A stretch of DNA of 64,000 bases from Rhea pennata (lineage: Eukaryota > Chordata > Aves > Rheiformes > Rheidae), in NCBI RefSeq assembly GCF_028389875.1, contig NC_084666.1:32520308-32584307 (forward strand), written 5' to 3'. Each line of letters starts with the position of its first letter. Positions within the stretch are counted from its first letter, which is position 1. The notes under the pieces are model-generated. The model was given only the letters and a program-made list of their open reading frames with translations. It ran no database searches and had not been told where the DNA came from. This document shows, piece after piece, positions 21,401 to 34,835 of this stretch. The position numbers and the translations under genes are program-made.

Positions 21401-24400
21401 TTAATTAAAAAAAAAATAGAAGACTACCAGATACAATCAAGTCAGACCGTGTCTCTTACAGCATGTGTGAGCTATGGCAAGAAAGCTACAGAAAAGGAAT
21501 GAAATGCTGAGGAGCGTAGAGTTGGTGCAGTTAATTTGGTTTGTCATCTTCAAATGGAGTCACCTTTTTATTCAAGGATGCCTCTGTCTAAAGCATATTC
21601 CTCTTAGAGGGAATTTCATGAGGGCTGCAATTGGAAGACAAGTTTGTCTATATCAGCTTTAGCATTGAACTCGGATATGTTCAGAGAACATGCTAAAATG
21701 TAGGAATACTCTCATAAATAAAGTTCTGAATGTGATCTTTTAAATACATCGCTCCAGATATGTTTAAGCTGACTATGATAATAAAAGAATTAAGGGAGTA
21801 TTAGGAGGGAACAACAGAGAGCTCCATTTGACAGACTTATCGTTCAGAAAAAGAGGAGATGTTAAAATGGAGAGTACACACAGAAAACCTGCAGGGAGGG
21901 CCTCAAGTATGAACAAATGCCTGTGAGAGCCAAGTCTTTGTGCTGTTGTTCCAAAAAAAAGGGCAAAAAGCTGAAGATTAGGAAGATGCATGAAAACGCA
22001 AGCTGTGACAGGAAATGGCTGACATAACCATGTTTCCCTGCATCTATTCCTGCCCAGCAGAAAAAACAAGAAGGGCAGAAGACAGTGAGCAGCACTGACT
22101 CTGCAAAGGGCAGGACTCCAGCGAGCCCTTCTGGCACGTGAGTTCTCACAGGACAGCAAAAACTTGAGTGTTGTCATGTGGGAGCATGCTGAGATCAGTA
22201 GATTTAGTGACATCTGGTTAATAATATTAAATTGTAGTTGTGGCCAAAGCGTGACTGCTCGAACATAATTCTGCTAAAAGAGAACAAATAAAGGATTTGG
22301 AAGCCAATCTGTGTCCCTTCACAATTTTGCTGTGCAAAATGTCTAATCACCTATATCTCTGAGCAGGTTTCTCAGCAGGTATAAATTCCTGTAGCTTATC
22401 TGATCCCACAGTTCCAGTCACATGAGATTTGGCAATAGTTTTTTCACTGAGTAATCAAAACTAAGAGTGATTTAAAAGGTGGAAGATTTTCATATGATGG
22501 GATCAGGCCCCAAAGATGTTCAAAGTGCTTTACATACACTAACTAAATCAACAGAGTCAGTCTTGGAATTAATGCTGATAACCGATTCCTTAGTTTTCCA
22601 TGTTTCTGCAGAAAGTTTCAAACAAATTTGTTTTAGTAACAGTTCTTTGAAGGCGTATATCCATCCTTTCTAATACGCAATATGTAAAGTTACAGCTCTG
22701 TTCAAGCAAAGCTCAAAATCTCAGTCTTGGAAGACTGCTTTGAAACTCATTTCTCCAACTGATTTCTCCACTTGTTTAAATATCTACCCTAGCTGTCCTA
22801 TAGCTACTTAAAATGTATTATTCAGAATTGTACTTGCAGGGTAAAATAATTAAAAGTGAAGGGAGAGACTACAACTGCTGACAAACATTCACATGTACTG
22901 AAGTAAAAACATTCTTCATTCCAAAATTTTTCCCCCAGAATAAAAAATCTCTGTCCATGTCACGGATGAAAACAATCACGTAACTTAGCAAATATTTTTG
23001 TGTTGCTGATACTAGCAGATCCAAAGAGATAGTATGTGCTGACACACTTCCAAGACTTTTCTTGTAATACCAATGTTTGCCAATAAAGAAAGCAAGCTTG
23101 TACTGGGGATTTCTCTTCCCATAAAAATCTTAATCTCAGAAAATAGACTTATAGACTGATTATTGCACATCATTTTAAATTGATAAAACCAGTGTAGCAT
23201 TTTTGAGTTGAAGGTATAAGCCCTTAACAGCTGAAAAAGAATTACCTTTTATTTTAGCAATATTGAGGTTTATGGGCAACTCTCATGACACTTGGAAACT
23301 TTATCCATATGAGGTTACTTATATACAATTTAAAGATTACACTTGGAATGTGTATTTGTATTGTTGTGCAGAAAAGATTTCTGCCATAACTACATAATTG
23401 AAATTCTAGAAATACACCTTTGAACACTTTTCTTTTGTATCCTGTTTGTGCCTGGGATTTCTTTACAGGCTGCTCAGATAATCCAGAGTTCAAATTTCTC
23501 CTTAATGTCATGTTTTTTCAGTCCTTCAATAACAAGCTACTAAACAGACTTGATGATATTAGAAAAACTCTATGCTATGACAATATTGAACTCTCAGCCT
23601 GTTTTCTTGTTCTTGAATTCTGGAGACAGCAAATCAGATGGAATTCAGATGTTGATTTCTGTTTGTATAGTGGCAATAAAAATTGCAGTGCTAATATATA
23701 CAATAACAATAAAAGTTAGAGAATTTGTCTGCCAAAAGGCCAGCTAATGACTTGCATAGAATTTTTTTCCCTATTTGCTTTCTTAAAATTCAAACAAGTT
23801 TTAATGATCACACTCATGCACAAACTTTGTGTTGTTTTCATTAGATATTACATAAATCAACATCCAGTTTCCTCTTCTGAATAACAAACAGTCATTCAAG
23901 ATTTGATCCACTTTTAGGCCTCAAGAGCAGCCTTGTTCATAAAGCCACACAGTATTACAGATTCCGAAAATACAGATTTGAGGTTTATTAACAGACAGCA
24001 GAATAGCTCGATCCTGCTTGAGCAACATTCATAGATCACAGCATAACACTGTACCAGTCCTGTGGGCTTCAAAACTGTTATACGTTGTTTTTAACCCAGT
24101 ACTTTAGAAATTACCCCAAATTCCTTCTTCCTCCCTCATAGGTACCTTCAATGTTTACCTTTACCCTCTGGACAGAATTCAAAGTTGTTAAATCTTCTTA
24201 AGCTGATGCAAAGAATTCCAGAGCCCTTCCCAGACTGTGATTGTTTTTGCTATTAAATTCTGTAGTGTTGAGGCTTACATCTGCTATGAGTCAGTGGGCA
24301 GGAATGTTACTAAGGAGTTGTACTTATCAAGACTCGAAATTACAACATAAGAAGGAGAAGATGGTATTTCTTTGTCTAACACAGCACTTCTGAAACAAAA

Positions 24401-27330
24401 ATAGACCAAAAATAATAAAGGATCATCCATTCTCTTTCACTGCCAAGACCCAAGAAATTGCCTTCAGCACAGCATTCAGCTATATACATCACTGCTTTCT
24501 TGAATCAGAGCCTAAATCTGTTAGGCTTCACATGTATACGGAAAACCTAATAGACTCAAACAATTTAGAAATGAAACACATTCACACAATACACTAGAAG
24601 TTACATATTAGAGCCAATAGAATAAGAAGAAAAATACAAAATAACAGATATAGTAGCATAGACAAAGCCAAAGGGAATAGGAAAAAAGAGCAAAGAATCC
24701 TGTTTGATGTAAGCCAGTACATTTTAGCTAAATTGGAAGGCACCCAAAAGCACATAATCTCAGTGATTTGGTTAGACAAATTTATTTTATATATAAGTTT
24801 TTTAGAGCCAGATTAATACACCAAAGAATTTTTTAAGTCTAATTTGTTTAGATTGTTTGCCCTCTTCCTATGTTGGCTTTTCAAACAGTTCAAAAATGAG
24901 TATGCTTGCAGGAATGCTTCTGAAAGAAGAGAACTCTAAGGAAATATTCAAAAAAAGCAATAAAAAGTTTTAAATACCACAAATACAAATATTCACACTG
25001 TTAACCCATTTTAAAGACAAACATTTGATGAACACTTCTTTGATTGATTTTTGGAGTCCTATTTGGAATCTTTTGCATGGCAGTCTTTCTTTATACTAAT
25101 TACTTAAGACCAACTAGCTAACTTCAAAATTTTAATTTAAAATACTTAAAAATTACAATAATTTTCTCATGAGTCACCTACATCATGAATTATTCAAATG
25201 CATTTTCAACAAGTTATTTTTACAGAGAAATCTACTATGGTTGATGATGTTTATAAGGAAAGAGATACCTATTAATAGGATAACTCTTAACTTTATGCAG
25301 GTATAGTGTGACCCAGTAGGTGAAATCTGAATCTAGAAAGTAGGAAAAAGAACTAGCATTTTAAACTCAGATTAACTAACTGTTTAAACATCTTATTAAA
25401 TGTTACAAGCAGATTTCCAATCAACTGATGTATTTAAAGGAAGATTAAATAGATAATCAAATAAATATTACTAAACGCAGAGCAAGAATTACAAAGTCAG
25501 AGGTCTGTGTTATTCAAGATGTCTATAGCTTATACATCATTACAATGATTTTGCAAGAATACACATCAAATATAAGATCTTCAAAGAGTATACAAATAGA
25601 AGCCACATAAGCACAAAAGGAAGAGAGAAAGGTCTTAAAGCACTTTCTCATACTATTGGATGCATTGAACACTGAAAACTGGCAAATTCCATAGACATCA
25701 ATACAGCCAGCTAAAGACCGTAGAGAGACCACCTTGCTCATATTCACTACTCCTGAGAGTTTGCACAGAAGTGAAGCAAAATATGGCAAGGATCATTAAT
25801 TACTCTCATCCCTTTTGACAAAACTATGTATAAAGAATAAAGTGCTGTTCCTCACTTCCACACTAAACCAAATACCTGTTTACAACTTTCCATAAACAAG
25901 GCAAGATCAGTCAATAGCATTAAATCCATCTTATATCTCCTGTGGATGTTTAAAAGAAACAATTAACAACAGAAAGCAATGATCTTTGTTCTCTTTGGCA
26001 CTTTCAGCTGAGTGTCTCCTAGGATATTTTATCTGACAGACATTTAAAAACTTGGAAAAATTAGTAAACACAACTTAATGTGTTCGTAATATTATCTTTT
26101 AGGCAAAGAAAGTTGCAAGCACAAAAAAAAAAAGCTTTAATGGTACATTGAACTATCAGGAGTTTTTTCCTGATAAGCTGCAACGCAGGTATCAAGCATC
26201 ATTTATAAAATGTGAAGCTTTATCTTTTCATGTGCGTATAATTCATGTCCAGGAAAATTTTAAATCATCTTCTACCACCATGTAGAAATACAGAAGGATC
26301 AAAGATTGTATAACGATGAAATGGTAAATCTATGCTTGCCAAAATGTACTTTCATTCCATCTGTTATGAATTAATTTGTTTACACACTTCTCTGCATTGT
26401 TTTAGTTTGTGGAATGCTAAGGATAAATAGAAAACATGTAAGGGACTCTATTCTTTTTTAGAATTGGCTGAAATCACATTTTAAAATATGTATTCATCAC
26501 AAAGAATAATTAATCAGTCTTTCACATATGCTAAACAAGTAACAACAATAAAAAGACCATGTCTTTAAAAGGAAAATGTTGCTAGGTTTCATAACTTAGT
26601 CATCAAGTTTTTTTCCGAGTATGAAACCAGACAGAACAGAGATGTAATCAAAAATAAGCCAACCTCAGATTTATGCTTTCCTCATGTTGACCTAAAATCT
26701 CTGCATGTCCATGTTTTTAAAGGTATCTTCCTTTCCAAAATGATGTGTAGAATTTTATATAGACTGACTTAAAAACTACCTGGTATGTTTACAGGAAAAT
26801 CTGGTTAAGTAGTTATCATAACTGACAATGTGCCAGTTACCAAAATAATATTGTATCTTCACATTGTAAGTGTATTCCACAAATAATTGCCTAAGAGATT
26901 CACAGACATATGCTATGGGTGTTTGCATAGCTGACTGACATGTTAAAAGACTTCCAACTTCACAGGGGAGACTACTGATGAAAGCAAGTACAACTCTGTC
27001 AGCTTGAGTGGAGATAGATTGTTCAACAACTCACTTTTACTGTATTTGCTTAAGAGATAGCCCACACACTCAAGAGAGTAAAGTGATCGAAAAATGACAT
27101 GGAATTTAGCTGACAACCTGGACTACTGTAAAAAAATTCCTCCACTAAGTTTTTTAAAGTTAAATATAGTTAGTAATTTGAAGGCATACATAAGAAAGCA
27201 GAGTTTGTTGTACTTATTTCAGTGTTAATAGATTCTCAAAGCTCTCTCTCTCTAAAACCATTTGCCTTTCAGGATTTATTTGGAATAATCTATACCAGTT
27301 TAACAGGAGTTCAATTTAATTAAATGACTG

Positions 27331-27354
27331 CAAACCAGGTAAAGACCTGGTTTG
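27331..27354. repeat. Perfect hairpin, 10-bp arms and 4-nt loop
   Basis: CAAACCAGGT, loop AAAG, then ACCTGGTTTG. The arms are exactly complementary. No gene context explains it. Confidence 0.85.
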
Positions 27355-30300
27355 TCTCCTTTATACATGAGGCTTGCACCGAAGTACTGAAATAGCTACA
27401 GAGCAAGATCAAGCCAAAGTAAAGTCTTGATGGTACAAATCAGCCTTAACGGTACAAATTCCTCCAGTTAATGAGATGTTGATGATGGACCTCCTCGATG
27501 CAATTCTGGTTATTCACAGGAAAGCACATGGTGTTTTGCTGAGCAAAAAGGAAATCAATAGCAGTATTATTGTTCACTGTTGCAATTTTCTACTTCCTCA
27601 GCACTGTACCCAAAGCTCTCTTACCATTTTCTCAGGGTTATTCTACAGATAATTTTCTGCCTCTCTGTAGGACTCTGCTTCTTTCATTACACTGGCACGC
27701 ATAGTTCCATGAGGTAGTATCAGACTCAGGACATCATCTCAGACTTCAGGAAAGCTACTTTAGCCTACATGACCCAACACAGGCTCCAGGCCACTTTAGT
27801 TTACTTCTTTCAAGAAGATAGTGGCCATTATTGTTTCACTTGCTTATTCCATTAAGGAATGTAATTGGTCAGCTTTTTACACTTTCCATTAGATAATATG
27901 AGGGTGATTGTATTAATTGCTTTAATAAATGCTTTGAAATCTACTAATGAAAGAGCTAAGCAATCCATGCTATCAATTTGTTCCTTAAGAAGACTGTTGA
28001 GTCTTGTGGTTTTGGAACAGCAGTTCTGTCTTTTCTTCTTTGGGTTTTTCTTTAATATGATAAAATATTATTCAAATTACATCCCTTTCTATCAGTCTGC
28101 AGTAAAAAATAACAGTTTTTTGATCAACGGCCACTTATAGGGAAAATACTAATGCATAAACAATTCAGACTTTAAAATTTTATCTTCAATTTAGAGTAGG
28201 ATTGAATATGTCCTGTTTAAATTACGAAAACAATTGAAAATAGTGAGAAAATGGATGACAGACAAATGACAAGAAACAACAATGCATTTGTTTGCCACTA
28301 AAAAAAGACCAACTCCTAACCTGTGCAAATATGGATTTCTTTGGCACTGTAATCATCCGTCAGCCAGTTATAATCATTAGATTGCATCACTCCACAAGCT
28401 GAGTGCAATGTAATAACAAAATTACCAGATACACTTATCAATCCTTAGCACATTTGCACCATTAAGTTCCATTTCTCTGTTTGCTTTTACATTGCTGTAA
28501 CTCACTCTGTGCACTTGTTCATGCATTACAGCTAACAATTGCTCTCATGGAAATTATTAAGAGTATTTTATTTTTCAGTGTTAAGTAAGTTAGATTAATA
28601 CGTGCCAATACTTTTCTCATTTTTGACAAATAAGAAAAAACAGAATATTTTAAAGTTCTTTCTTCTTTTAAGATGCTATCTTCAAAATTTGTGATAATGA
28701 TTTACCGTAATCCTGTTGAAGGCAGTGGTAAGAAACAAACTGGATCAAGAATACAAAAGCACACCTGTAAACTTACAAAGACTTCACTTGCTACAAACCC
28801 ATTGCACAGAATGACACAGAGTGGTTGTGGTCTATAACTGCAGCCTGTAAGCTAAATAATAATTCTTGTGCTCTCTAAAACCTGCATAATCACATAATGA
28901 ACTCTAAATGTTAGGACAATAAATGTAATTCCCCGACAATGCCAAGTGACTAGCAGAAAAGGACTTCCTATTTATTCTGAAATGACAGAATGAATGAACA
29001 TGATCCTTTTAACATATTGTTCGAAGATGTATTGCTCTAAGATACAGAGCTGTAACAATAAAATCCAGGCTTTAAATAATTCACTTTGTTTTTGTGTGGT
29101 ATGCTAAGACCAAATATATAATTAAGAGGTATGATACAGAAACTGTAACAAACATTAATTAACATGGATGAAAATACCAGCAATTTCAATACTTACACAC
29201 TGTTTTATCACATTCCAAATGTGGCATATCTCTCTTCCATTCATCCCCCAATTCTGATCAAAAATATAAAATGAGTAGTCCCATCTTTTGCAACACACAC
29301 TAGCAAAGACAGTAATACTAACGCAGATGGAACAAATCATGGAAGTTTAAGACATAACAAATGTCTGTATCTGTACAGAACTCCTCTGTGGAAGATAGAA
29401 AAATGGTAGTCTGGGTGAAGGCCTAGAGTAATTTAGAATAATTTATAATAATATGTACCATTATTGATGTTTGTCTCCTATTCATTAACCCAAGACCATA
29501 ACAAACATGAATTAAGCTCTGTTGTGCAGAAAAGCACACGGCAAAGGTAACTGATTTGTTCAAGATCCCATAGCCAGAGTCTAGAAGAAAACACAGTTCA
29601 TAATCCTCTGCCTTACTTGCAGCAGCAGCTTACTTATCCTGCCTTCTCCTGACTGCCTCTATTTATGGAACTTCCTGTTGACCTCAGCTTTTCTTTAGTT
29701 TTTTTCCAAAAACATCCGTCTCATATTCTACTTTGCAAAAAATAAGTCATCTCTCTGTAAAGGTACACCAACTAGTCTCTCTTCCTAGATATATATAATT
29801 TTAGTATTGCTGTCCACCTCTACCACCCCTAACCAGTGACACAAATTAAATCACTCAGAATCAAATTTCTACTACTATCCTTTTGTCATTAGCAAAAACA
29901 GAATCACAAAAGTTATTTTATTAGAAATGTGACAGAAAGATTTAGATTATAAAATTATTCAAAACACTTCAAAATTATTGTAATTTAAATCCTTGAATAG
30001 TCATTGGATGTAGCAGGTCATCATACTTTAACTGAAAGTACACGTACATTTGTAAGATCTACTTCAGAAAAACAAACATGTGCCTCAAAATCAGAACCTG
30101 TGTTATCATGCTTTGTCTACTGCTGGTTACACCTAAAATCTCTTTCTGAAAAATGTAACTGACAAACTAATTTTGCAAATACCTGATGTTTGAGTTCTTT
30201 GACAATTCTGGCAAGTAAGATATGAATAAAAGATGGGAATGTTAAGTCAAACAACATGTAAAATTTCATCTGATGCTTTATTTCTAAAAAGTGAATTTTA

Positions 30301-32135
30301 GTGAGCTGTTTGCATAGTACTATTTAGACTTTGTGTTTCATCAGTATAAATACAATGGATTCAATGCAGCACCTTTTATTGCCAGAGGATGAAATGCAGT
30401 ATCACATCATAAAATTAATTAACTGTGTTGCTAAAGGATTAATCATAACATCTTTTGCTACAGAAAATCAACACATACTAGGTTGTGACCATAAGGTCAC
30501 GTAATCATTAGGAAAGTTCTATTCTTCTGGATCAGATGTTGACTATTGGAGTCTATAGTGCATATAAAATGATCTACAATTTCACCAGATTGCTTCAATT
30601 TTAAAAGCATGAACACATATGGAAAAAAATAGGTGAATTTCAAAAAATTCACTGTAATTTTTATGTGCTAACTATTCTAATGCTTATGTTTTAAACAAAA
30701 TCAAAGCCATAATGTGAATAAAAACCATTATTATGATTGTGCAGAAATGATTGCTATCAGGTATTTTTTTTCATTTTCCAATCACTGGAGAAAAAAGTGC
30801 AAAGTACCTACAACCCCTTCCTCTTAGGATGGAATCTCAAATGGTGGCACAATATCTTTCATTCTCCAGATTCATAGTCAAGGATAACAAAAAAATAAAA
30901 TAATTTATTTACTTGTAAAATTGAAAAAAAAATAATTAAATGCTGATTCTACTCACTTTTCTGACGAATCTGCAAATATGCTTGTTTAACTCAAATCTGT
31001 CATTTCAGAAGAACTAAAGTATTTTGTTTTTTCTTGGAAACAAAAGCAATAAACTGAAGATGTTACTGGACTGGAAAGAAAAAAAAAGATCAGATAGCTA
31101 AGAGTACAGTGTATCAAACACAATGTTGAACTAAGCAACAAACAAGCAGAGACATCCAGATTAAGCACTACTTTTCTAGGTTGTTTGTGAAACTGGATCT
31201 GAAGTTAAGAATGAAGTAGTACTTGTGACCTCATTAACTTTTTTGCTGTAGAGGCGTCCTTTAAAATGGTTTTCAAAATAGGCTCTAATGGATCCTGACT
31301 TAGAAGGGGACAATGAGAATATTACGGGCATAGGGAGACATAGAACTTTTAAGCAGAACAATAGTGGAGCTCCCAATGTTTCGATTTTGTGAAATGAATA
31401 TGTTTAATAAACCCAGACTGCCTATGCCTCAGAGTTGAGGGGAATTTTGTTTCCTGATTATTCTAAATTATTCTAAATACCTCATGGAGAATTTCCTTCC
31501 TACATCCACCCCATCATTTTTCACTACTAAAGGGTTTGATACGAGCCACTACTTTTTTACCAGAATGTACAATACTTGGAGCGTGTTTAACAGCAAATAT
31601 TACATATAGATGACAACAGCAGTATCAAGAGGATTACTTTCCCCACACTTACAGACTTAGGAAAGCTTTCCAGCTGGGATCACGGCAATTTCTCAGCAGA
31701 GATTCAGACACTCTTCCAGTGTATGACCAGGTTAGCTAACACCTATCTTCCATTTACTCTTCTTTCTTTCATTGCTAAAGATGGCTATTATGTTTGAGGG
31801 GATTACCAAGAATTGCTTTCTTCTTCACTGTAGTAAATTGGCTGAGGCTTGACTAGCTTAATGCTTGACTTTGGGATTTTAAATACCTATGCCTCAGCAC
31901 TACACATGTAATTTATTATTAGACCAAACAGGGCTAGGTAGACAAACACACAAATCAACTCAAAGTTCTTTGCTACTGCCTTCAGAGGAAGACATCTTTT
32001 CAATCTAATGTTATGACAAGGAAGAAAATCTAGCTTTAACATTGTAGCCTAACAGGCACTTTGTAGCCATATTTTGGTAGACTAATCATTTTTGGCCAGT
32101 TTAATTTTTTCAGCAAAAACCTACTTGAGTGTGAC

Positions 32136-32136
<1 letters not shown>

Positions 32137-32163
<27 letters not shown>
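32137..32163. repeat. A27 homopolymer
   Basis: Uninterrupted adenine run in the intergenic region, about 800 bases upstream of the tRNA/CR1 SINE. Confidence 0.9.
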
Positions 32164-32167
<4 letters not shown>

Positions 32168-32950
32168 AATGATTATTTGAACTGTATGCCCTGTTTATCA
32201 CTGCCTTTGTTTCAGGACCTTTAAACTATCACTCTCTTGAACTCCTCCTTTGCCTCTTCAATCTCAGTTAAACTCTTATCCCTTATTTGTTATTGTCCAT
32301 AGTCCTCATGCGCTGGTATTTTGCTTGCTTTCTTTCACTTCCCTTTTATTATTCCCTAGAATAATAAAATAAAATTCTTGATTAACAGATGTACAAAGAA
32401 AAATTATGACATGCCTCTGACATAGCTTTCAATCCTAATTAAATTTGGCTGTCTCAAAGGTAATCCATTCAGTTTCTGTGAGTGTGCATTCATTAGCATG
32501 TCTGCTGATGGTAGCACTTATAACAGAGACCTTTGAAGTAGGAATTATCCAACAAAATATTGACAAAGACCAAATCTTGGTCAATAGTTACTGAGAGTAT
32601 AGAGGCTCCTTAGTGTTGATCTAGGAATTCTCCCAAAAATATATGTTTATTGACAAGGCATTCTTTAACCCATATTTGGTCTGGTTCACAGAGTCATTCC
32701 AAAATTCTGATCTATGTAATAGCAGAGAACCACATTCAGGAAAATAATGCTTTTTGCAGTGCACTCTAAGGTTCTTTCATGCTTATTTTACCCCTGTGTA
32801 GTTCCCAACCCCACAACAAAAAAACACCTTAGAGGAGCTAGTAGTAGTTATTTTCTTTGAAGCACTTTTTTTTGTTTTGTTTTTTAAAAATACATTTGCA
32901 GCCAAATACAGATGAGATAGAAAAATGAAAAAAAAAAATCATCCTGCAAA

Positions 32951-33089
32951 TGGGTTTAGCTCAGTTGGTTAGAGCATGGTGCTGCTAATGCCAAGGTCAT
33001 GGGTTCAATCCCCGTATGGGCTATGCTGAGGGCTGGACTACATGATCTCCAGAGGTCCCTTCCAGCCTTACCATTCTATGATTCTATGA
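32951..33089 (+). mobile_element. tRNA-Ile-derived SINE with CR1 tail (TguSINE1-like)
   Basis: The head (about 32951-33021) aligns to tRNA-Ile: an intact A-box-like TAGCTCAGTTGG and TTAGAGCATGGTGCT, then CCAAGGTCATGGGTTCAATCC, which carries a B box (GGTTCAATCCC). The anticodon region reads GCTGCTAATGCC, so it is altered from AAT and the copy is not a working tRNA. The tail (33022-33089) is a CR1 3' end: GGCTGGACTACATGATCTCC, AGAGGTCCCTTCCAGCCTTA and terminal ATTCTATGATTCTATGA. I assign TguSINE1 from memory of this architecture in passerines. Confidence 0.85.
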
Positions 33090-34440
33090 AATGTTAAGCA
33101 AGAATCAGAATAACAATGCTTCAAACTACTAGGAGAGAGTTACTGCCAGTATATGACACCCTGTGGTAAAGAAGAGAAAATACACAACTATGACACATAA
33201 GAGAATACAGTTAAAAAATTGCTCCTAAGACATTATACTGAAATCTATTTAATTTATTGCTTTTCCTTAACAGTGTTCCAAATTTTCATGTACAAAAAAT
33301 CTTTTTTTTGCAAGAAATGATTTTTTAAGAATAAACTGCAATAGCAACAACAAAGTAATTGTACTGAGGCATTACTTTTCTTAAATTCTGCCTCCCTCTG
33401 CTGTGTAGTGGGAGGTACGGCACTATGATAATATGAAGCATCTTGCCAACAGCAGCATTGCAAATACACTGCTGGATATGCAGACATAGTATCTGAGGCC
33501 ATAGTATTTGAGGCCAAGAGAAAAAGACATTACTTAAAAGGATCATTTAAAAAAGTCTAATAAATTAACTATTAGCTGCAGAATTGTAACACAGATGAGT
33601 AATATCTATTCATTACATACTGAATTTCCATACAGATTCTTGCAGATTCTTTTCAAAATGGTTTCAGTTATGGAAATACACTCACGTAGCCCACAGTGGG
33701 CTTGTTTTCTGAACAATTTTGACTCTCCCTCTCCTCAAATACAGATGGATGAATGCATCATTCGAAATGACTCACAACATTTATTTTTTTGCTAGAGCAA
33801 ATTAAATGGGTATCGATAATAGCGTGGAGGGTTCAAACTATATTTTTATGTAGGATCAGCAGAACATACCCAACCCAGGATGAACATATGAAAATACCAA
33901 AAGCTTCTGCCTCAGCTCAGTGTAATATAAATCCTGAAAATGTTAGCTTGTTTCTGTTGTTCTGACAATGAGATCCCCTAATGAATGAAATATAAGTGAA
34001 ACAACCTTAATTAGAAAAGAAATGGAGAGCCATGAGTATATATACATATACTAGCCATCTGATATACATCATATACAGTCTAGTCATCTGAGCACTAATA
34101 GAAAGACCTTCCGCTCTAAGCTACAAGGTTATCGGTCTGAACAAGTGGGTGACCAGCATGTAACAATAAATCACCCACAAATACTACCCACAGATAAGAA
34201 ACAACTATGTTTTAAAATGTCTGATCTTTTTCATAGGAAAAAAAATTTTAAAAAGTCTAGATTCCTAAGCTCCAAGCCCTGAAGCGAGTAGCTAAGCACA
34301 AACAGTGCCAGGAAAAAAAAAAAAAAAAAAAAAAAGCAGAGAAACTGCCCGAACAGACCCAAGGGATCCTGTATCTTCAGCTGCGACCAGGAGATAAAAT
34401 AACCGCAGGCAGAAACGAAACTCTGCCAGCAGCTAGTGCT
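33090..34440. other. Intergenic region upstream of the PCM1 CpG island
   Basis: AT-rich DNA with chance frames only; an A23 tract lies at 34313-34335. GC content rises sharply after about 34440. Confidence 0.7.
34313..34335. repeat. A23 homopolymer
   Basis: Adenine run about 100 bases before the CpG island begins. Confidence 0.9.
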
Positions 34441-34550
34441 CTAAATAAAGACGGGCTCTGATCCCCATCCGCCGTTCGGGGCTCTGACCTCACGTCTTTA
34501 CCAGCATTTCAGCCAGGTGTAAAGCCCTTCGCAGAGTCCATCAGTGTAGA

Positions 34551-34620
34551 CCGCCTCCCGCCTCCCGCCTCCCGCCTCCCGCCTCCCGCCTCCCGCCTCC
34601 CGCCTCCCGCCTCCCGCCTC
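34551..34620. repeat. (CCGCCTC)10 heptamer minisatellite in the PCM1 promoter
   Basis: Exactly ten uninterrupted 7-bp units over 70 bases. The minus strand reads repeated GGGAGGC, i.e. G3 runs separated by four bases, which meets the usual G-quadruplex pattern. Each unit also resembles an Sp1/KLF or MAZ GC box. No base substitutions separate the units, which suggests recent expansion or contraction. Confidence 0.95.
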
Positions 34621-34660
34621 ACTTCGCCCGCGCCCGCCGCAACTCACTACACCTCCAGGA

Positions 34661-34711
34661 TCCCAGCATGCACCGCTCCCACGCAGAAAGGGGGAGCGGT
34701 GCATGCTGGGA
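34661..34711. promoter_or_regulatory. Perfect 20-bp inverted repeat carrying two ZNF143-like sites
   Basis: Left arm 34661-34680 is TCCCAGCATGCACCGCTCCC; the right arm 34692-34711 is its exact reverse complement; the spacer is 11 bases. Each arm holds the TCCCAGCATGC core of the ZNF143/STAF binding site. On the minus strand the right-arm site is preceded by ACTCCAAA, close to the canonical ACTACAnn, making it the better full site. The left site has an ACTACA at 34646-34651 but with wider spacing. Confidence 0.85.
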
Positions 34712-34835
34712 TTTGGAGTCTCGGCTGCCCTCGGGGTCTGCGGCGGCGCGCGGAGTTCCCGCTCCGCGGCGCCGCCACGCTGAGGCACGCTGAGGCGCGC
34801 AGAAGCGCGGGAAGAGCCCGGGCCCCCGCCCTGCC

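Larger units (their letters stand above)
18442..32940. other. FGL1-PCM1 intergenic region, proximal to FGL1
   Basis: About 14.5 kb of AT-rich DNA without a supportable gene. Open frames up to 146 codons (22213-21773, minus) occur but have low-complexity composition, no homology I recognise and no splice context. The upstream non-coding exon(s) of FGL1 should lie here but could not be identified. Small items are an A27 tract at 32137-32163, a 10-bp-stem hairpin at 27331-27354 and an HNF1-like site at 18472-18484. Confidence 0.7.

Noticed and set aside
21773..22213. 146-codon minus-strand open frame, longest in the intergenic region
   Set aside because: Leu/Phe/Ser/Cys-rich sequence with no domain, no splice context and an overlapping second frame; most likely chance.
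32951..33021. Possible genuine tRNA-Ile gene
   Set aside because: The anticodon loop is altered and the head is fused directly to a CR1 3' tail, so it is a SINE, not a tRNA gene.
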